Of a stretch of DNA of 50,302 nucleotides, positions 28,035-36,356 are shown in pieces (position 1 is the stretch's first letter; every line of letters starts with the position of its first letter). The DNA is from Burkholderiales bacterium (GTDB taxonomy: Bacteria > Pseudomonadota > Gammaproteobacteria > Burkholderiales > Burkholderiaceae_C), in NCBI GenBank assembly GCA_030604135.1, contig JAUVWL010000028.1:1-50302 (forward strand), in the 5' to 3' direction. The notes below the pieces were generated by a model. It made no database searches. It worked only from the letters and a program-made list of their open reading frames with translations, and was not told the DNA's origin. Position numbers and translations under genes: made by a program.

Positions 28035-28733
28035 ATGAGCCTCCTGGAAGTCAAGAACGTCAACCAGTACTACGGTGGCAGCCACATCCTGCGCAACGTC
28101 AGCCTGACGGCCGAACTCGGCAAAGTCACCGTCGTGCTCGGGCGCAACGGGGTGGGCAAGACCACCTTGCTCAAGTCGCTCATGGGTCTGGTGCCCATCA
28201 AGAGCGGCAGCATCGTGCTCGACGGCAAGTCCATCGACAGGGCCACACCCTACGAGCGCGCCCGGCTGGGCATGGGCTTCGTGCCGCAGGGGCGCGAGAT
28301 CTTTGCGCGTCTGACGGTCCAGGAGAACCTGCACATGGGACTGGCCTACAAAAAGGGTGGCACTCCGGTGCCGGCCGAATTGTTCGAGCTGTTCCCGGTG
28401 CTCCAGCAGATGCTGAGGCGCCGCGGCGGTGACCTCTCGGGCGGGCAGCAGCAGCAACTGGCCATTGCCCGCGCGCTGGCGGCCGGCCCCAAGCTGCTCA
28501 TCCTGGACGAACCCACGGAAGGCATCCAGCCGAACATCATCAAGGACATCGGCAAGGTCATCCGCATGCTGGCTGACCGGGGCAACATGGCCATCGTGCT
28601 GGTCGAGCAGTACTACGACTTTGCCGAGGAACTGGCCGACCAGTATGTGGTGATGGAGCGCGGCGAAGTGATCGCCAGCGGCCCGGGCAGCGAGATGGCG
28701 GACAAGGGCATTCGAAGGCTGGTGGCGATCTGA
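28035..28733 (+). CDS. urtE: Urea ABC transporter ATPase UrtE
   Basis: A 232-residue LivF-like ATPase. Walker A is GRNGVGKTTLLKSLMG, the signature is LSGGQQQQLAIARALA, Walker B is LLILDEPTEGIQPNI and the switch is LVEQYYDFAEELAD. QYYGGSHILRNV near the N-terminus is typical of UrtE. The start at 28035 gives MSLLEVKNVN; the frame extending back to 27888 has no homology. It ends the urt operon and is followed by a symmetrical hairpin repeat shared with the convergent gene. Confidence 0.96.
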   Translation: MSLLEVKNVNQYYGGSHILRNVSLTAELGKVTVVLGRNGVGKTTLLKSLMGLVPIKSGSIVLDGKSIDRATPYERARLGMGFVPQGREIFARLTVQENLHMGLAYKKGGTPVPAELFELFPVLQQMLRRRGGDLSGGQQQQLAIARALAAGPKLLILDEPTEGIQPNIIKDIGKVIRMLADRGNMAIVLVEQYYDFAEELADQYVVMERGEVIASGPGSEMADKGIRRLVAI

Positions 28734-28761
28734 CCGGCTGTCGCCTCGCTTGCTGGCATTT

Positions 28762-28791
28762 CAGAGGGTGAGAGTCCTCTCACCCTCTCAG
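28762..28791. repeat. Convergent hairpin made of the TGAGAGGGTGAGAG repeat
   Basis: CAGAGGGTGAGAG and CTCTCACCCTCTCAG face each other with almost no spacer, giving an 11-bp stem between the convergent ends of urtE and the receiver-TPR gene. The stop codon of the receiver-TPR gene (28788-28790) is inside the repeat. It may act as a bidirectional terminator, although there is no T tract. It belongs to the same repeat family as 3736, 40832 and 49973. Confidence 0.75.
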
Positions 28792-30473
28792 TCCGAGCGC
28801 ATCCGGTCGAGCAGGCCCTCGCGCCGGGGTGCCTTGTAGCCTGAGGGGAGGGCAAGCCCCCCGGGGGCGGCATTCGGACTGCCGGCTTCTCCCATGCGCG
28901 TGATCTGGTGCTGGGTCTGCAGGCTGTCGCGCAGCGCTGCGATCTGCCGGCGCAGGTCCTCGGCGCCGTCGATGCGGGTTTCATACCGGTTGAGAACCTG
29001 CCAGGACGATTCGATCAGTTTGGCGTTACTGGTCTGCCGTCCGTCTTCCAGCAGTTTCAGGACGGTGCCTTTGGGGTCTCCCTTGATGGCCAGTGTCATG
29101 GCCTGTTCGGTCAGCTTGAGGATACGGGCGTGGGCATCACGGACGATGTGGGAGAACTCTTCATGACCTGCAGCCGAGCTGGCCAGCAGCTCGCTGAGCG
29201 AACGGCTGGTGCAGAAGCGCATGCCCAGCTTTTCGATGTTTTTTTCGACTTCATAGACCTGCACCCGCCGTTGCACCACGCGAACCAGCAAGCCCATCAG
29301 GTTGGTGGCCATTTCAAAGTCGAACCAGGGCTGCCGGATGCTCTCGGTGAGGTGCTTGACCTCGTCCATCACGCGTCCTTCCTGCTCGTTGAGCAGGCAA
29401 TCCAGCGCCCGGACAAACTCCAGCAAGCGGTAAGGCCGTTCGGGTTCGAACGAACGTTCCTTCAGGCGGCTGAGTTGCTCCAGCACCCTGCTCATGCCCT
29501 TCTTGTCGTTGTCATCGAGTCTGGCGAACCCCAGCAAGACCAGGGCTTGCGGATCGTACATCTTGGAGTCCAGCCCGATACGGGTGGCCCTCTCCAGCAG
29601 TGCAATGCCCTCGGACCGGTCGCCGGTGTAGTAGGCCAGCATGCCGTGCTTGAGCAGGCGACTGATGGAGTGGGGCGTCAGCTGCGTGGCCATCTTGAAG
29701 GTGGACAGCGCATTCTCGAAATGGCCCAGCTCAAACTGTGCCCTTCCCATCACGTCATAGGCGTCGGCGTATTCGGGCTCGTCCTGCAACAGGGCTTCGA
29801 GTGTGGTGGATGCCTTGCGTGGCTCGCCGGCACCGAGCTGGGCGCGGGCCACACCCAGGCGCGCCCAGGGAACGGTCTTGGCCTCAATCACTGCTTCATA
29901 CAGGGTACGGGCCTCGTTCAGGCGGCCGGTGCGCAGCAGCAACTCGGCACCGATGCGCGCGGCGTACAGCCAGAAGGGGCCGCGTGCCTCAAAGCGCTCC
30001 AGGCACAATTGGGCAGCGCGTTCGTGGTCCTGCTCGTCGATGGCCGAAAATATGGCCTCCAGTTCGGCCTTGCGACTGCGAGCCTGAAGGATGCGTTCGG
30101 CCAGCCGGGCACCGGTGTGGGGTTTGAGCAGGTAGGCATCCAGCGCCGCCTCTGCCGCCTCGGCCACCTTGCTGTAGGAAGCCTCGGCGGTCACCATGAT
30201 GAACACCGTGTAGAAGGGCAGCAGCTGGTTGCGACGCAGTTCGTCCAGCAGATCCTGACCCGAGCCCGACTCCCGCTCGAAGGTCTGCTCGCAGATCACC
30301 ACATCGAACTGACTGGTCTCCAGCTTTCTCCGGGCGTCGGCCATGCGGGAGCACTGCGAAACCTTGCCGATGCCGATGTCACGCAATTGCGAGACCAGGA
30401 TGGCGCGCGACTGCGGGTTGCCCTCGATCACCAGGGCATGGGCATCATGCAGGTCGTTGGGAAAAAAATGCAT
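28788..30473 (-). CDS. Pseudo-receiver domain plus TPR repeats
   Basis: A 561-residue soluble protein. Residues 10-130 have the receiver fold pattern, with conserved T (IMVTAEA) and K (YLLKPH), but the phospho-acceptor position is glutamate (E62 in VVICEQT) and the acidic pair is reduced to EG. It therefore cannot take phosphate in the normal way and may mimic the phosphorylated state. About residues 135-330 contain tetratricopeptide-like helices (WARLGVARAQLGAGEPRKA, AYDVMGRAQFELGHFENAL); the rest is helical without a recognised domain. It lies 124 bp downstream of ureD on the same strand. A scaffold role in signalling or motility is plausible, since stator genes are near, but no target is visible. 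Confidence 0.8.
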   Translation of the reverse strand: MHFFPNDLHDAHALVIEGNPQSRAILVSQLRDIGIGKVSQCSRMADARRKLETSQFDVVICEQTFERESGSGQDLLDELRRNQLLPFYTVFIMVTAEASYSKVAEAAEAALDAYLLKPHTGARLAERILQARSRKAELEAIFSAIDEQDHERAAQLCLERFEARGPFWLYAARIGAELLLRTGRLNEARTLYEAVIEAKTVPWARLGVARAQLGAGEPRKASTTLEALLQDEPEYADAYDVMGRAQFELGHFENALSTFKMATQLTPHSISRLLKHGMLAYYTGDRSEGIALLERATRIGLDSKMYDPQALVLLGFARLDDNDKKGMSRVLEQLSRLKERSFEPERPYRLLEFVRALDCLLNEQEGRVMDEVKHLTESIRQPWFDFEMATNLMGLLVRVVQRRVQVYEVEKNIEKLGMRFCTSRSLSELLASSAAGHEEFSHIVRDAHARILKLTEQAMTLAIKGDPKGTVLKLLEDGRQTSNAKLIESSWQVLNRYETRIDGAEDLRRQIAALRDSLQTQHQITRMGEAGSPNAAPGGLALPSGYKAPRREGLLDRMRSD

Positions 30474-30597
30474 CCGCGGCGCGATTTCTTGGGCGAGCTG
30501 GAGTGGCGTCGCAATGGAATGTGCCGATTCTGCCTTTGTCTGTCCAGTCGATTGCGCCGAACAGGCACCGGATCACCGTGCTGTTCGGCGCCCGGAA

Positions 30598-31434
30598 CTA
30601 CACCCGCCATATGCGGGGCGCCGCCGCGTCGAGCTGCCATGCCTGTTTGCGGATGGCCGCCCAAACCGCCTGCAGGGTGGCCATCAGGTGCTCGACGCTG
30701 TCGGCCAGGCCGCGCACCACGAGCAACTGCGGGTGATTCCAGGTGGCCGCGAATGCGGGCAGTCCGGGTGTTGCCGCCGACGGCAAGGCTTCGCGTACCC
30801 TGTCGATCAATGCTTCCTGTTCTGCGGCTGTCAGGGCCGTACCACAGGCAAACCACAGGCAGGCCATGGCCTGGCGACCACCCAGGCCGACCGGCGAGTC
30901 CAGCAGCCTGCGGTCTTGTCCGTCGATGCGCCCCTGTTCAAGCCACACGCCAGGCCATTCGATGCGTTGGTCAAATCGGCCGTGGGTGAACGGACTGCCG
31001 GCCGCCGGCAGGCCCAGCGCGACCACATCCCAGGCCAGCAACTGGGCACCCTCGGACAAGTCGATCCGGATCCGGTTCTCCGCCAGGCAGCCCGGGTAGG
31101 CGATGGTTTCCAGTGGCAACCATTCGAGCCGGGCATTCTGCGCCAGTGTCAACAGCACCTGCTGTGAGCCGGGCAGACCATCGCCCTCGTAGAAGCGGGT
31201 CGCACCGGGTGTGCTGATCAGGGCGTGCGCACCGGACGCCACCTGGACCTTGATGTCGAGACGGTCGCCACCGACCACCCCCCCGGGGGGGTGAACAATC
31301 ACGTTGTGACAGATGCCGGGACCTTCCGGGTAGAGGCTCTTGAACACCCTCAGGGGGCCGTGGTGCCGGTGCATCACGTGGGTGCGTGCTTGGGTCGACC
31401 GGTAGTCGAGTTGTAGGGAGGCGTGCCAGGGCAT
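30598..31434 (-). CDS. ureD: Urease accessory protein UreD/UreH
   Basis: A 278-residue UreD, the scaffold that binds apo-urease and, with UreF and UreG, channels nickel to the active site. Family features are KSLYPEGPGICHNVIVHPPGG-like near residues 33-53, GGDRLDIKVQVASGAHALISTPGATRFY-like near 54-81 and LEWLPLETIAYPG near 102. All urease accessory genes are thus present in the window. Unlike the usual arrangement next to ureA, ureD stands about 13 kb away, beyond the sensor, urt genes and the receiver-TPR gene. It must have its own promoter in the 222-bp gap shared with the divergent stator operon. Confidence 0.95.
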   Translation of the reverse strand: MPWHASLQLDYRSTQARTHVMHRHHGPLRVFKSLYPEGPGICHNVIVHPPGGVVGGDRLDIKVQVASGAHALISTPGATRFYEGDGLPGSQQVLLTLAQNARLEWLPLETIAYPGCLAENRIRIDLSEGAQLLAWDVVALGLPAAGSPFTHGRFDQRIEWPGVWLEQGRIDGQDRRLLDSPVGLGGRQAMACLWFACGTALTAAEQEALIDRVREALPSAATPGLPAFAATWNHPQLLVVRGLADSVEHLMATLQAVWAAIRKQAWQLDAAAPRIWRV

Positions 31435-31656
31435 GTTCCGAGTGTACGGGTCCCTGTTGCCTTGGTACGCATACCCACGTCATGCCCGAAACAGAACGGC
31501 CAAACTCGGCTTGTTCGTTCGCTTGAGATCCTTTGCTTTTCCTAAGATTCATGTGCTGGACCTCGGCTTGCAAGCAAGGTCTCTGCGTGGTCACGCCCGT
31601 GGCACGGGGGTGGAATTCGGCCAACAAAGGCAATCCTGAAAAAGCGGGGGTGGGCG

Positions 31657-32415
31657 GTGGATCTGGCGACACTGATTGGCCTGGTGGGCTCCATGGGCAT
31701 TGTGGTTTCGGCCATTGTGCTGGGTGCTTCGGCCATGATTTTCCTGAACGCACCGTCCCTGCTGATCGTGCTGGGGGGCAGCCTTTTTGTGGTGCTCAGC
31801 AAGTTCAGCCTGCAGCAGTTTCTGGGGGCGTTCAAGGTGGCCTCCAAGGCCTTCTCGTTCAAGCTCCCGGCCACCGATGCCCTGATCGAGGAGGTGCTGG
31901 AGGTGGCCCGCATAGCCCGCAAGGAGGGCATGCTGGCCCTGGATAACCGCGATTCCAGCGTGCCCTTGTTCAAGACCGGCATGCAGATGATGGTGGACGG
32001 CCAGCCGCCTGAGGCGGTGCGCAGTTATCTCGAGCGCGAGCGTCTGCTGACCTTGGACCGCCACCGCTGGGGTGCCAAGGTGTTCCAGGCCCTGGGCGAC
32101 GTGGCGCCCGCCATGGGCATGATCGGCACCCTGATCGGCCTGGTGCAGATGCTCTCCAACATGGACGACCCGAAATCCATCGGTCCCGCCATGGCGGTGG
32201 CCCTGTTGACCACACTCTACGGCGCCATGATGGCCACCATGGTCTTCCTGCCCATGGCCGACAAGCTCAACCTGCGCATGACTGAAGAGGCGCGCATGAA
32301 CGCGCTGCTGATCGATGCACTGACCTCGATCCAGGGCGGCACCCATCCGCGGGTGATCGAACAGTTGCTCAACACCTACCTGCCGCCGGTCAAACGCAAG
32401 TCGGCCGACACCTGA
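31657..32415 (+). CDS. pomA: Flagellar stator protein PomA/MotA family
   Basis: A 252-residue membrane protein of the MotA/PomA family with four TM helices (about residues 4-22, 31-50, 150-170 and 183-203) and a cytoplasmic loop between TM2 and TM3 carrying the charged KEGMLALDNRD motif. It forms the ion channel that drives the flagellar motor together with MotB/PomB. The N-terminus MDLATLIGLVG fits the PomA (sodium-type) branch more than MotA; this is an inference. The start codon is GTG at 31657. It lies 5 bp before the MotB-like gene. Confidence 0.9.
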   Translation: MDLATLIGLVGSMGIVVSAIVLGASAMIFLNAPSLLIVLGGSLFVVLSKFSLQQFLGAFKVASKAFSFKLPATDALIEEVLEVARIARKEGMLALDNRDSSVPLFKTGMQMMVDGQPPEAVRSYLERERLLTLDRHRWGAKVFQALGDVAPAMGMIGTLIGLVQMLSNMDDPKSIGPAMAVALLTTLYGAMMATMVFLPMADKLNLRMTEEARMNALLIDALTSIQGGTHPRVIEQLLNTYLPPVKRKSADT

Positions 32416-32420
32416 GCATC

Positions 32421-33353
32421 ATGGAAGAACCTCAGGAAGAGCCAAAGGCCGGCATACCGGCCTGGGTGATGACCTTTGCCGACCTGATGTCGCTGCTGAT
32501 GTGCTTCTTCGTGCTGCTGCTCTCGTTTGCCGAGATGGACGCGATGAAGTTCAAGCAGATCGCCGCTTCAATGGAAAAGGCCTTCGGTGTGCAACGCAAG
32601 GTGCCCGCCGCCGAGCCGCCCATGGGTACGAGCCCCATATTCGACAAGTTCTCACCCGGTAAGCCGCAGCCCACCCTGCAGGAGAGTGTGCAGCAGGAAA
32701 CCAGCCAGGACGACCCCAAGCTGCGCACTTTCACCGCCGACGCCGCCACCGAGCAGGCCATCGAGCAAGCGGTGCAACGGCAGATGGACCTGACCTTGCA
32801 GGCGCTGCAGGCGGCGCTGAGCGAAGAGGCGGGCAAGGGCATGTTGCAGATCGAACAGGGGCCCAAGCGCCTGATCATCCGCATCGAGGAGCGCGGGTCA
32901 TTTGCGTCCGGTTCGGCCGATCTGCATCCGGAGTTCGCCGGCATGGTGGCCCGCGTGGGCGATTCGCTGGCCCGCATCCCGGGGGAGATCGCCGTCGAAG
33001 GCCACACGGACGAGATTCCCATCAGCACCGCCCGGTTCCGGTCGAACTGGGACCTGTCGGCCGGCCGCGCGGCAGCGGTGGCCAACGCCTTGTTGTCAGG
33101 GCCCTCGGTCGAGCCCCAGCGGGTTCGCGTCCAGGGGCATGCCGAAACCCGGCCCAGGGTGGCCAACGACTCGGCCGCCAACCGCGCCTTGAACAGACGG
33201 GTGGAGATCGTGGTCGACCTCTCCGGGCCGGTGCAGAACCTGGAACGTGATGCCAGGGATCTTGCGGGCACCGGGCAGCTGGGTGAGCTGAACCGGCTGG
33301 GTTGGGTGGCCGACGTTTCGGGCGGGGATGAAGGCTCAGGCAGTGCCCGCTGA
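32421..33353 (+). CDS. pomB: Flagellar stator protein PomB/MotB family
   Basis: A 310-residue protein with one TM helix (about residues 15-37) that contains the essential ion-binding aspartate (D21 in MTFADLMSLLMCFF). A linker and plug region of about 100 residues follows, then a C-terminal OmpA-like peptidoglycan-binding domain (IAVEGHTDEIPIS, NWDLSAGRAAAVANAL, NRALNRRVEIVVDL). The cysteine after the aspartate helix and the partner gene suggest the PomB branch. Its 3' end overlaps the convergent HDOD gene by 18 bp, so there is no terminator between the two. Confidence 0.92.
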   Translation: MEEPQEEPKAGIPAWVMTFADLMSLLMCFFVLLLSFAEMDAMKFKQIAASMEKAFGVQRKVPAAEPPMGTSPIFDKFSPGKPQPTLQESVQQETSQDDPKLRTFTADAATEQAIEQAVQRQMDLTLQALQAALSEEAGKGMLQIEQGPKRLIIRIEERGSFASGSADLHPEFAGMVARVGDSLARIPGEIAVEGHTDEIPISTARFRSNWDLSAGRAAAVANALLSGPSVEPQRVRVQGHAETRPRVANDSAANRALNRRVEIVVDLSGPVQNLERDARDLAGTGQLGELNRLGWVADVSGGDEGSGSAR

Positions 33354-34877
33354 GCGTTGACGCAGGCGCATCTGGCGCGTGAGTTCGACACCGAAGGCCT
33401 GAACGAGCCGGCGCAATGCCTGCAGGCGCCGTTCGTCCAGGGGGCTCTGGTCGGGCGCGGCGGTCACCCACCACAACCCGGCAGGCTGGCCATTGACGGC
33501 CACCGTCAGCAGGACCATGCCGCCATCCGAGGGCCATTGGGGGATCGGATCGGGCAGGCGCGCCCGGGCGGCCGGGACCTGCTCCGGCCGCACCCAAAGG
33601 CTGGCCGCCGGGTGGGCCATCAGCTTGTCGGTGATGGGGTGATCGGCCCAGGCAAAGCCCATGGACTTGAGTGGCTGATTCACCTCCAGGCCATGGGCCA
33701 GGTGGCAGACGAGGCGCCCGGTGCTGCCCTGGCGTAGAAACAGCGCATGTCGCCCGAAGCCCAGTTCATCGGACAAGGCGTGCTGCGCTGCGCGAAGGAG
33801 ACTCCCCAGGTCCTTGAAGTCGGCCCGGGTGCACCGCTCGAGAAAACCCGGGGGGCAAACCCGCTGTTCTGGGGGGCGTGGTGCGGGCGCGGCCTTTGCC
33901 GCGCGGGAGGCGAGCACGGCGCGCTGTGGGGGGGCTGCCGGCCACAGCAGCTTTTCGGCGGTCGCGGTGGCCGACCACCCGGCGCGCGGGGCACGGGCCA
34001 GGTCCAGAGCCTGGCCGATGGCCTGTTGCCGCACACGTGCAACGGGTTGCACCAGATGGGCCGAAGCCACCGCCAGCAGGTGTTGCAGTCGCTGGCCATA
34101 CCACCCCTGCTCGGTCTCCAGCGCCAGCGCATAGGCCAGTGCGCAGCCGGTGGTCGGGCGGTGCAGGTTGCGGGCAAGGGCAGGTGGGACCTCCGGCGGA
34201 AAGTCGTGTGTCCAGCCCAGCCGGGCCGCCTGGGCCATCTGGGGGGAGCTCAGCCGGTAGGCCTGGCTCAGCTCGGATGCATCGCCCAGGCCAAGGTCCT
34301 GCAGGTGCCAGGCGTTGAGCGCATCCACATCACACCCGAGCTCGTCGCGCTCGACCGCCGAGCGGCGCTCGCCAGCGGCCACGCGCGAGGCGATGCGCTG
34401 GCAGGCTGGGGCATCCACCCAGGGGAGTTTCCAGCGCGTCACGCCCATGAGCCAGGTGGCCCACAGCAGGTGATCCAGATCAACCGTGTGTTTCTGGAAG
34501 GCCCAGGCCGTCACCAGCCGGGTGGCCAGGCGGCTGGTCTCCATGGCCTGGACGCTCAGCGCCGCCGCCTCGGGCTGGGGTGCCATGTTTTGCCGACCAC
34601 GGGCCTGCAGCAAAGCCTGGATACGCGAGACCCCGATCAGGTTCACCGCCTGCTGCAGGCTGCGCAGCCGGCCGTCCACACGTGGCGCCCGGGCGGCCAG
34701 GGGCAGGACCTCGATCGCCAGCGGCGGGTCGGCTTCGAGGACCGATGCGACATCGCCCAGGCTGGCGTTGGAGGACAGGGCACGCGACAGCACGGGCGTG
34801 GCGCTCAGCCAGGGCAACCTGACCGCTGCCAGGGCGGTGCGCCATTGTTCGGGTGATCGGAGCGGATGTCTGGGCAC
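33336..34877 (-). CDS. HDOD domain-containing protein
   Basis: A 513-residue soluble protein. The N-terminal half (about 15-230) is an HDOD domain, recognisable from LPWLSATPVLSRALSSNAS, ASVLEADPPLAIEVLPLAA and AVNLIGVSRIQALLQA. The C-terminal third (about 360-505) resembles a GAF-type domain (DLGSLLRAAQHALSDELG, WWVTAAPDQSPLDE). HDOD proteins are non-catalytic relatives of HD phosphohydrolases found in signalling and motility control. The position next to the stator genes supports a link with motility, but the function is not known. Confidence 0.85.
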   Translation of the reverse strand: MPRHPLRSPEQWRTALAAVRLPWLSATPVLSRALSSNASLGDVASVLEADPPLAIEVLPLAARAPRVDGRLRSLQQAVNLIGVSRIQALLQARGRQNMAPQPEAAALSVQAMETSRLATRLVTAWAFQKHTVDLDHLLWATWLMGVTRWKLPWVDAPACQRIASRVAAGERRSAVERDELGCDVDALNAWHLQDLGLGDASELSQAYRLSSPQMAQAARLGWTHDFPPEVPPALARNLHRPTTGCALAYALALETEQGWYGQRLQHLLAVASAHLVQPVARVRQQAIGQALDLARAPRAGWSATATAEKLLWPAAPPQRAVLASRAAKAAPAPRPPEQRVCPPGFLERCTRADFKDLGSLLRAAQHALSDELGFGRHALFLRQGSTGRLVCHLAHGLEVNQPLKSMGFAWADHPITDKLMAHPAASLWVRPEQVPAARARLPDPIPQWPSDGGMVLLTVAVNGQPAGLWWVTAAPDQSPLDERRLQALRRLVQAFGVELTRQMRLRQRSAGTA

Positions 34878-34934
34878 AGAGGGACGGATCAGGGCATTCG
34901 TGCGAGTGTAGTGCCCTGACTGTCCGCCCCTTTT

Positions 34935-35880
34935 TCAGGCTGGCAAGGCCTGCCCCGGCTCTTTCTGCGCAGAGGGACACCAGCTGCGCAGCTTGCCTGG
35001 GTTGAGCAGGCCCAGGGGGTCCAGCTGGTGTTTCATGGCCAGCACGCCCGGGTCCAGGTGGTTCTGTTTGCCGTCTTCCACGATGTAGACGTGTGGGTTG
35101 TTGATCTGGACGCCCTGGTCGCGGTAGATCTGCATGATCTCGTTGAGTCGGTCCTCCGAGGTGTACCGGATCAGTTGCAGGCCGCTGCAGTTGAAGGCAC
35201 CTTCCTTGGTGCGCAGAAACTCCAGGTGCGTCATCACTTCACCGGCCAGTGCCTTCTCCAGTGCCAGCACCTGTTCGCGGAAGCACGTCGGGTTGAAGCC
35301 GCTCTGGATGTAGGTGAGCGACTTGTCCACCTTCATCGCGTGCAGCGTGGTGTGGTTCCAGGTGTATTCCAGCAGGGTGCGGCCGCCCGCGCGCACCTCG
35401 TCGTCACCCTTTCGGTACGTCACGGTCCCGCCCAGGGGCTCGGCGAGTTGCTTCAGGCCGTCCTCGCTGTGTGGCGCCACGATGGCAATCACCGCATGGC
35501 ATCCCGGGGGCAGGTGCGGTGCCAGGCTGGCAAGGTGGTCCGGAATGGGGGCGCCCAGGAAGCAGACCTCCTTTTTCTCCAGCCCCGGTGCCATGCCCAG
35601 GCGGCTGGCAAAGTCCAGCGCGTTCTCGAATCTTTCGAACACCACCAGGCACTCGGACCAGGCCACCGCCGGCGCCAGCGCCACCTCGAGCTCCAGCACA
35701 ATGCCGTTGGTGCCGTAGGTGTGGTGCAGCAGCATGGCCTCGGCGCCGCGCAACTCCAGCAGCCTGGGCGTCTCCTCGACCGTCATGACCTTGGCGGCCA
35801 GCACGTTGCCCGGGGCGGCCAGCGGTCCCCAGTTGATGGAGCCCGCGCCCCCGAAGCCCCCGCCACCCTGAAGGGGCAGG
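34935..35880 (-). pseudogene. FAD-linked oxidase, 5'-truncated remnant
   Basis: About 312 codons remain of an FAD-binding oxidoreductase (GlcD-like, PCMH-type FAD domain). Homology starts abruptly at GGGGFGGAGSINWGPLAAPGN, which belongs in the middle of the FAD domain, and runs through MTVEETPRLLELRG, HHTYGTNGIVLELEV and the C-terminal NPGKLRSWCP. The N-terminal part, with the first half of the FAD domain (I estimate 100-150 residues), is missing. The frame continues upstream into an inverted-repeat element and then runs antisense to the dioxygenase gene. No start codon with an RBS was found near the break; the first internal ATG is at 35786. It is probably non-functional. The substrate of the intact enzyme is unknown. 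Confidence 0.75.
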
Positions 35881-35915
35881 CGCCGCCACAGGCACACCAG
35901 GGTGCGCCCGACACC

Positions 35916-36238
35916 AGAGCAATTTCCGGGCGGAAGTCCGCTGAACGCTTCTACTCTGTCACCGTTGAGCGAGCAGCTTGCGTGCCAGGTCATGCCCCTC
36001 GGGTTTTGCGCCCGTTCACCCGCCGATGAGCCAGGCCGGTGCGGCTGTTGCTTCAGCGTGGTGCGCTGCCTTGAGATGGGCCTGCTTTGACCTGACCGTC
36101 TGGAACCAATGCGGTGCCCGACGCTGCCGGCACCAGGGCTTGGTGGCTGGCCTGAAACCTGCTTCAATCCAGATCGAGAGTAGAAGCGTTCAGCAGGTCG
36201 CCCGCCCGACCTGCCTGGGAATTGCTCTTCGGGCCCTG
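35916..36238. mobile_element. 323-bp inverted-repeat element (MITE-like), no coding capacity
   Basis: The left arm (35916-35958) and right arm (36175-36238) are inverted copies: outer part AGAGCAATT(T/C)CC(G/A)GGC and inner part GCTGAACGCTTCTACTCT, the latter identical in both. The right arm has an extra internal hairpin (CAGGTCG/CGACCTG). The central 216 bp encode no plausible protein. The element begins about 36 bp beyond the point where the oxidase homology stops. Together with 36239-36356, the leader of the dioxygenase gene, it fills the 474-bp gap. No obvious target-site duplication was seen. A non-autonomous mobile element is inferred; a second copy elsewhere in the genome would be needed to show it. 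Confidence 0.55.
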
Positions 36239-36356
36239 AGCCGCGCGGTGTGCTTGCCGTGTGGTCCTGCGGTCGGGAGCGCGGCCTGCCGGATGCCACT
36301 CCTGACTGCAGCGGCCCGTTCAACCCGCTGTTCGACTTCATCAGGAGTGTTGCATC

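Noticed and set aside
31607..31625. Sigma-54-like TGGCACGGGGGTGGAA before pomA
   Set aside because: The GC element at the correct distance is missing, so the match is only to the -24 half.
31433..31639. 68-codon frame upstream of pomA
   Set aside because: It has no family resemblance and lies in the ureD-pomA promoter gap. That 222-bp gap shows no clear structure.
35959..36174. Integron attC-like site within the inverted-repeat element
   Set aside because: No matching RYYYAAC/GTTRRRY core pair was found, and no integrase or cassette genes are nearby.
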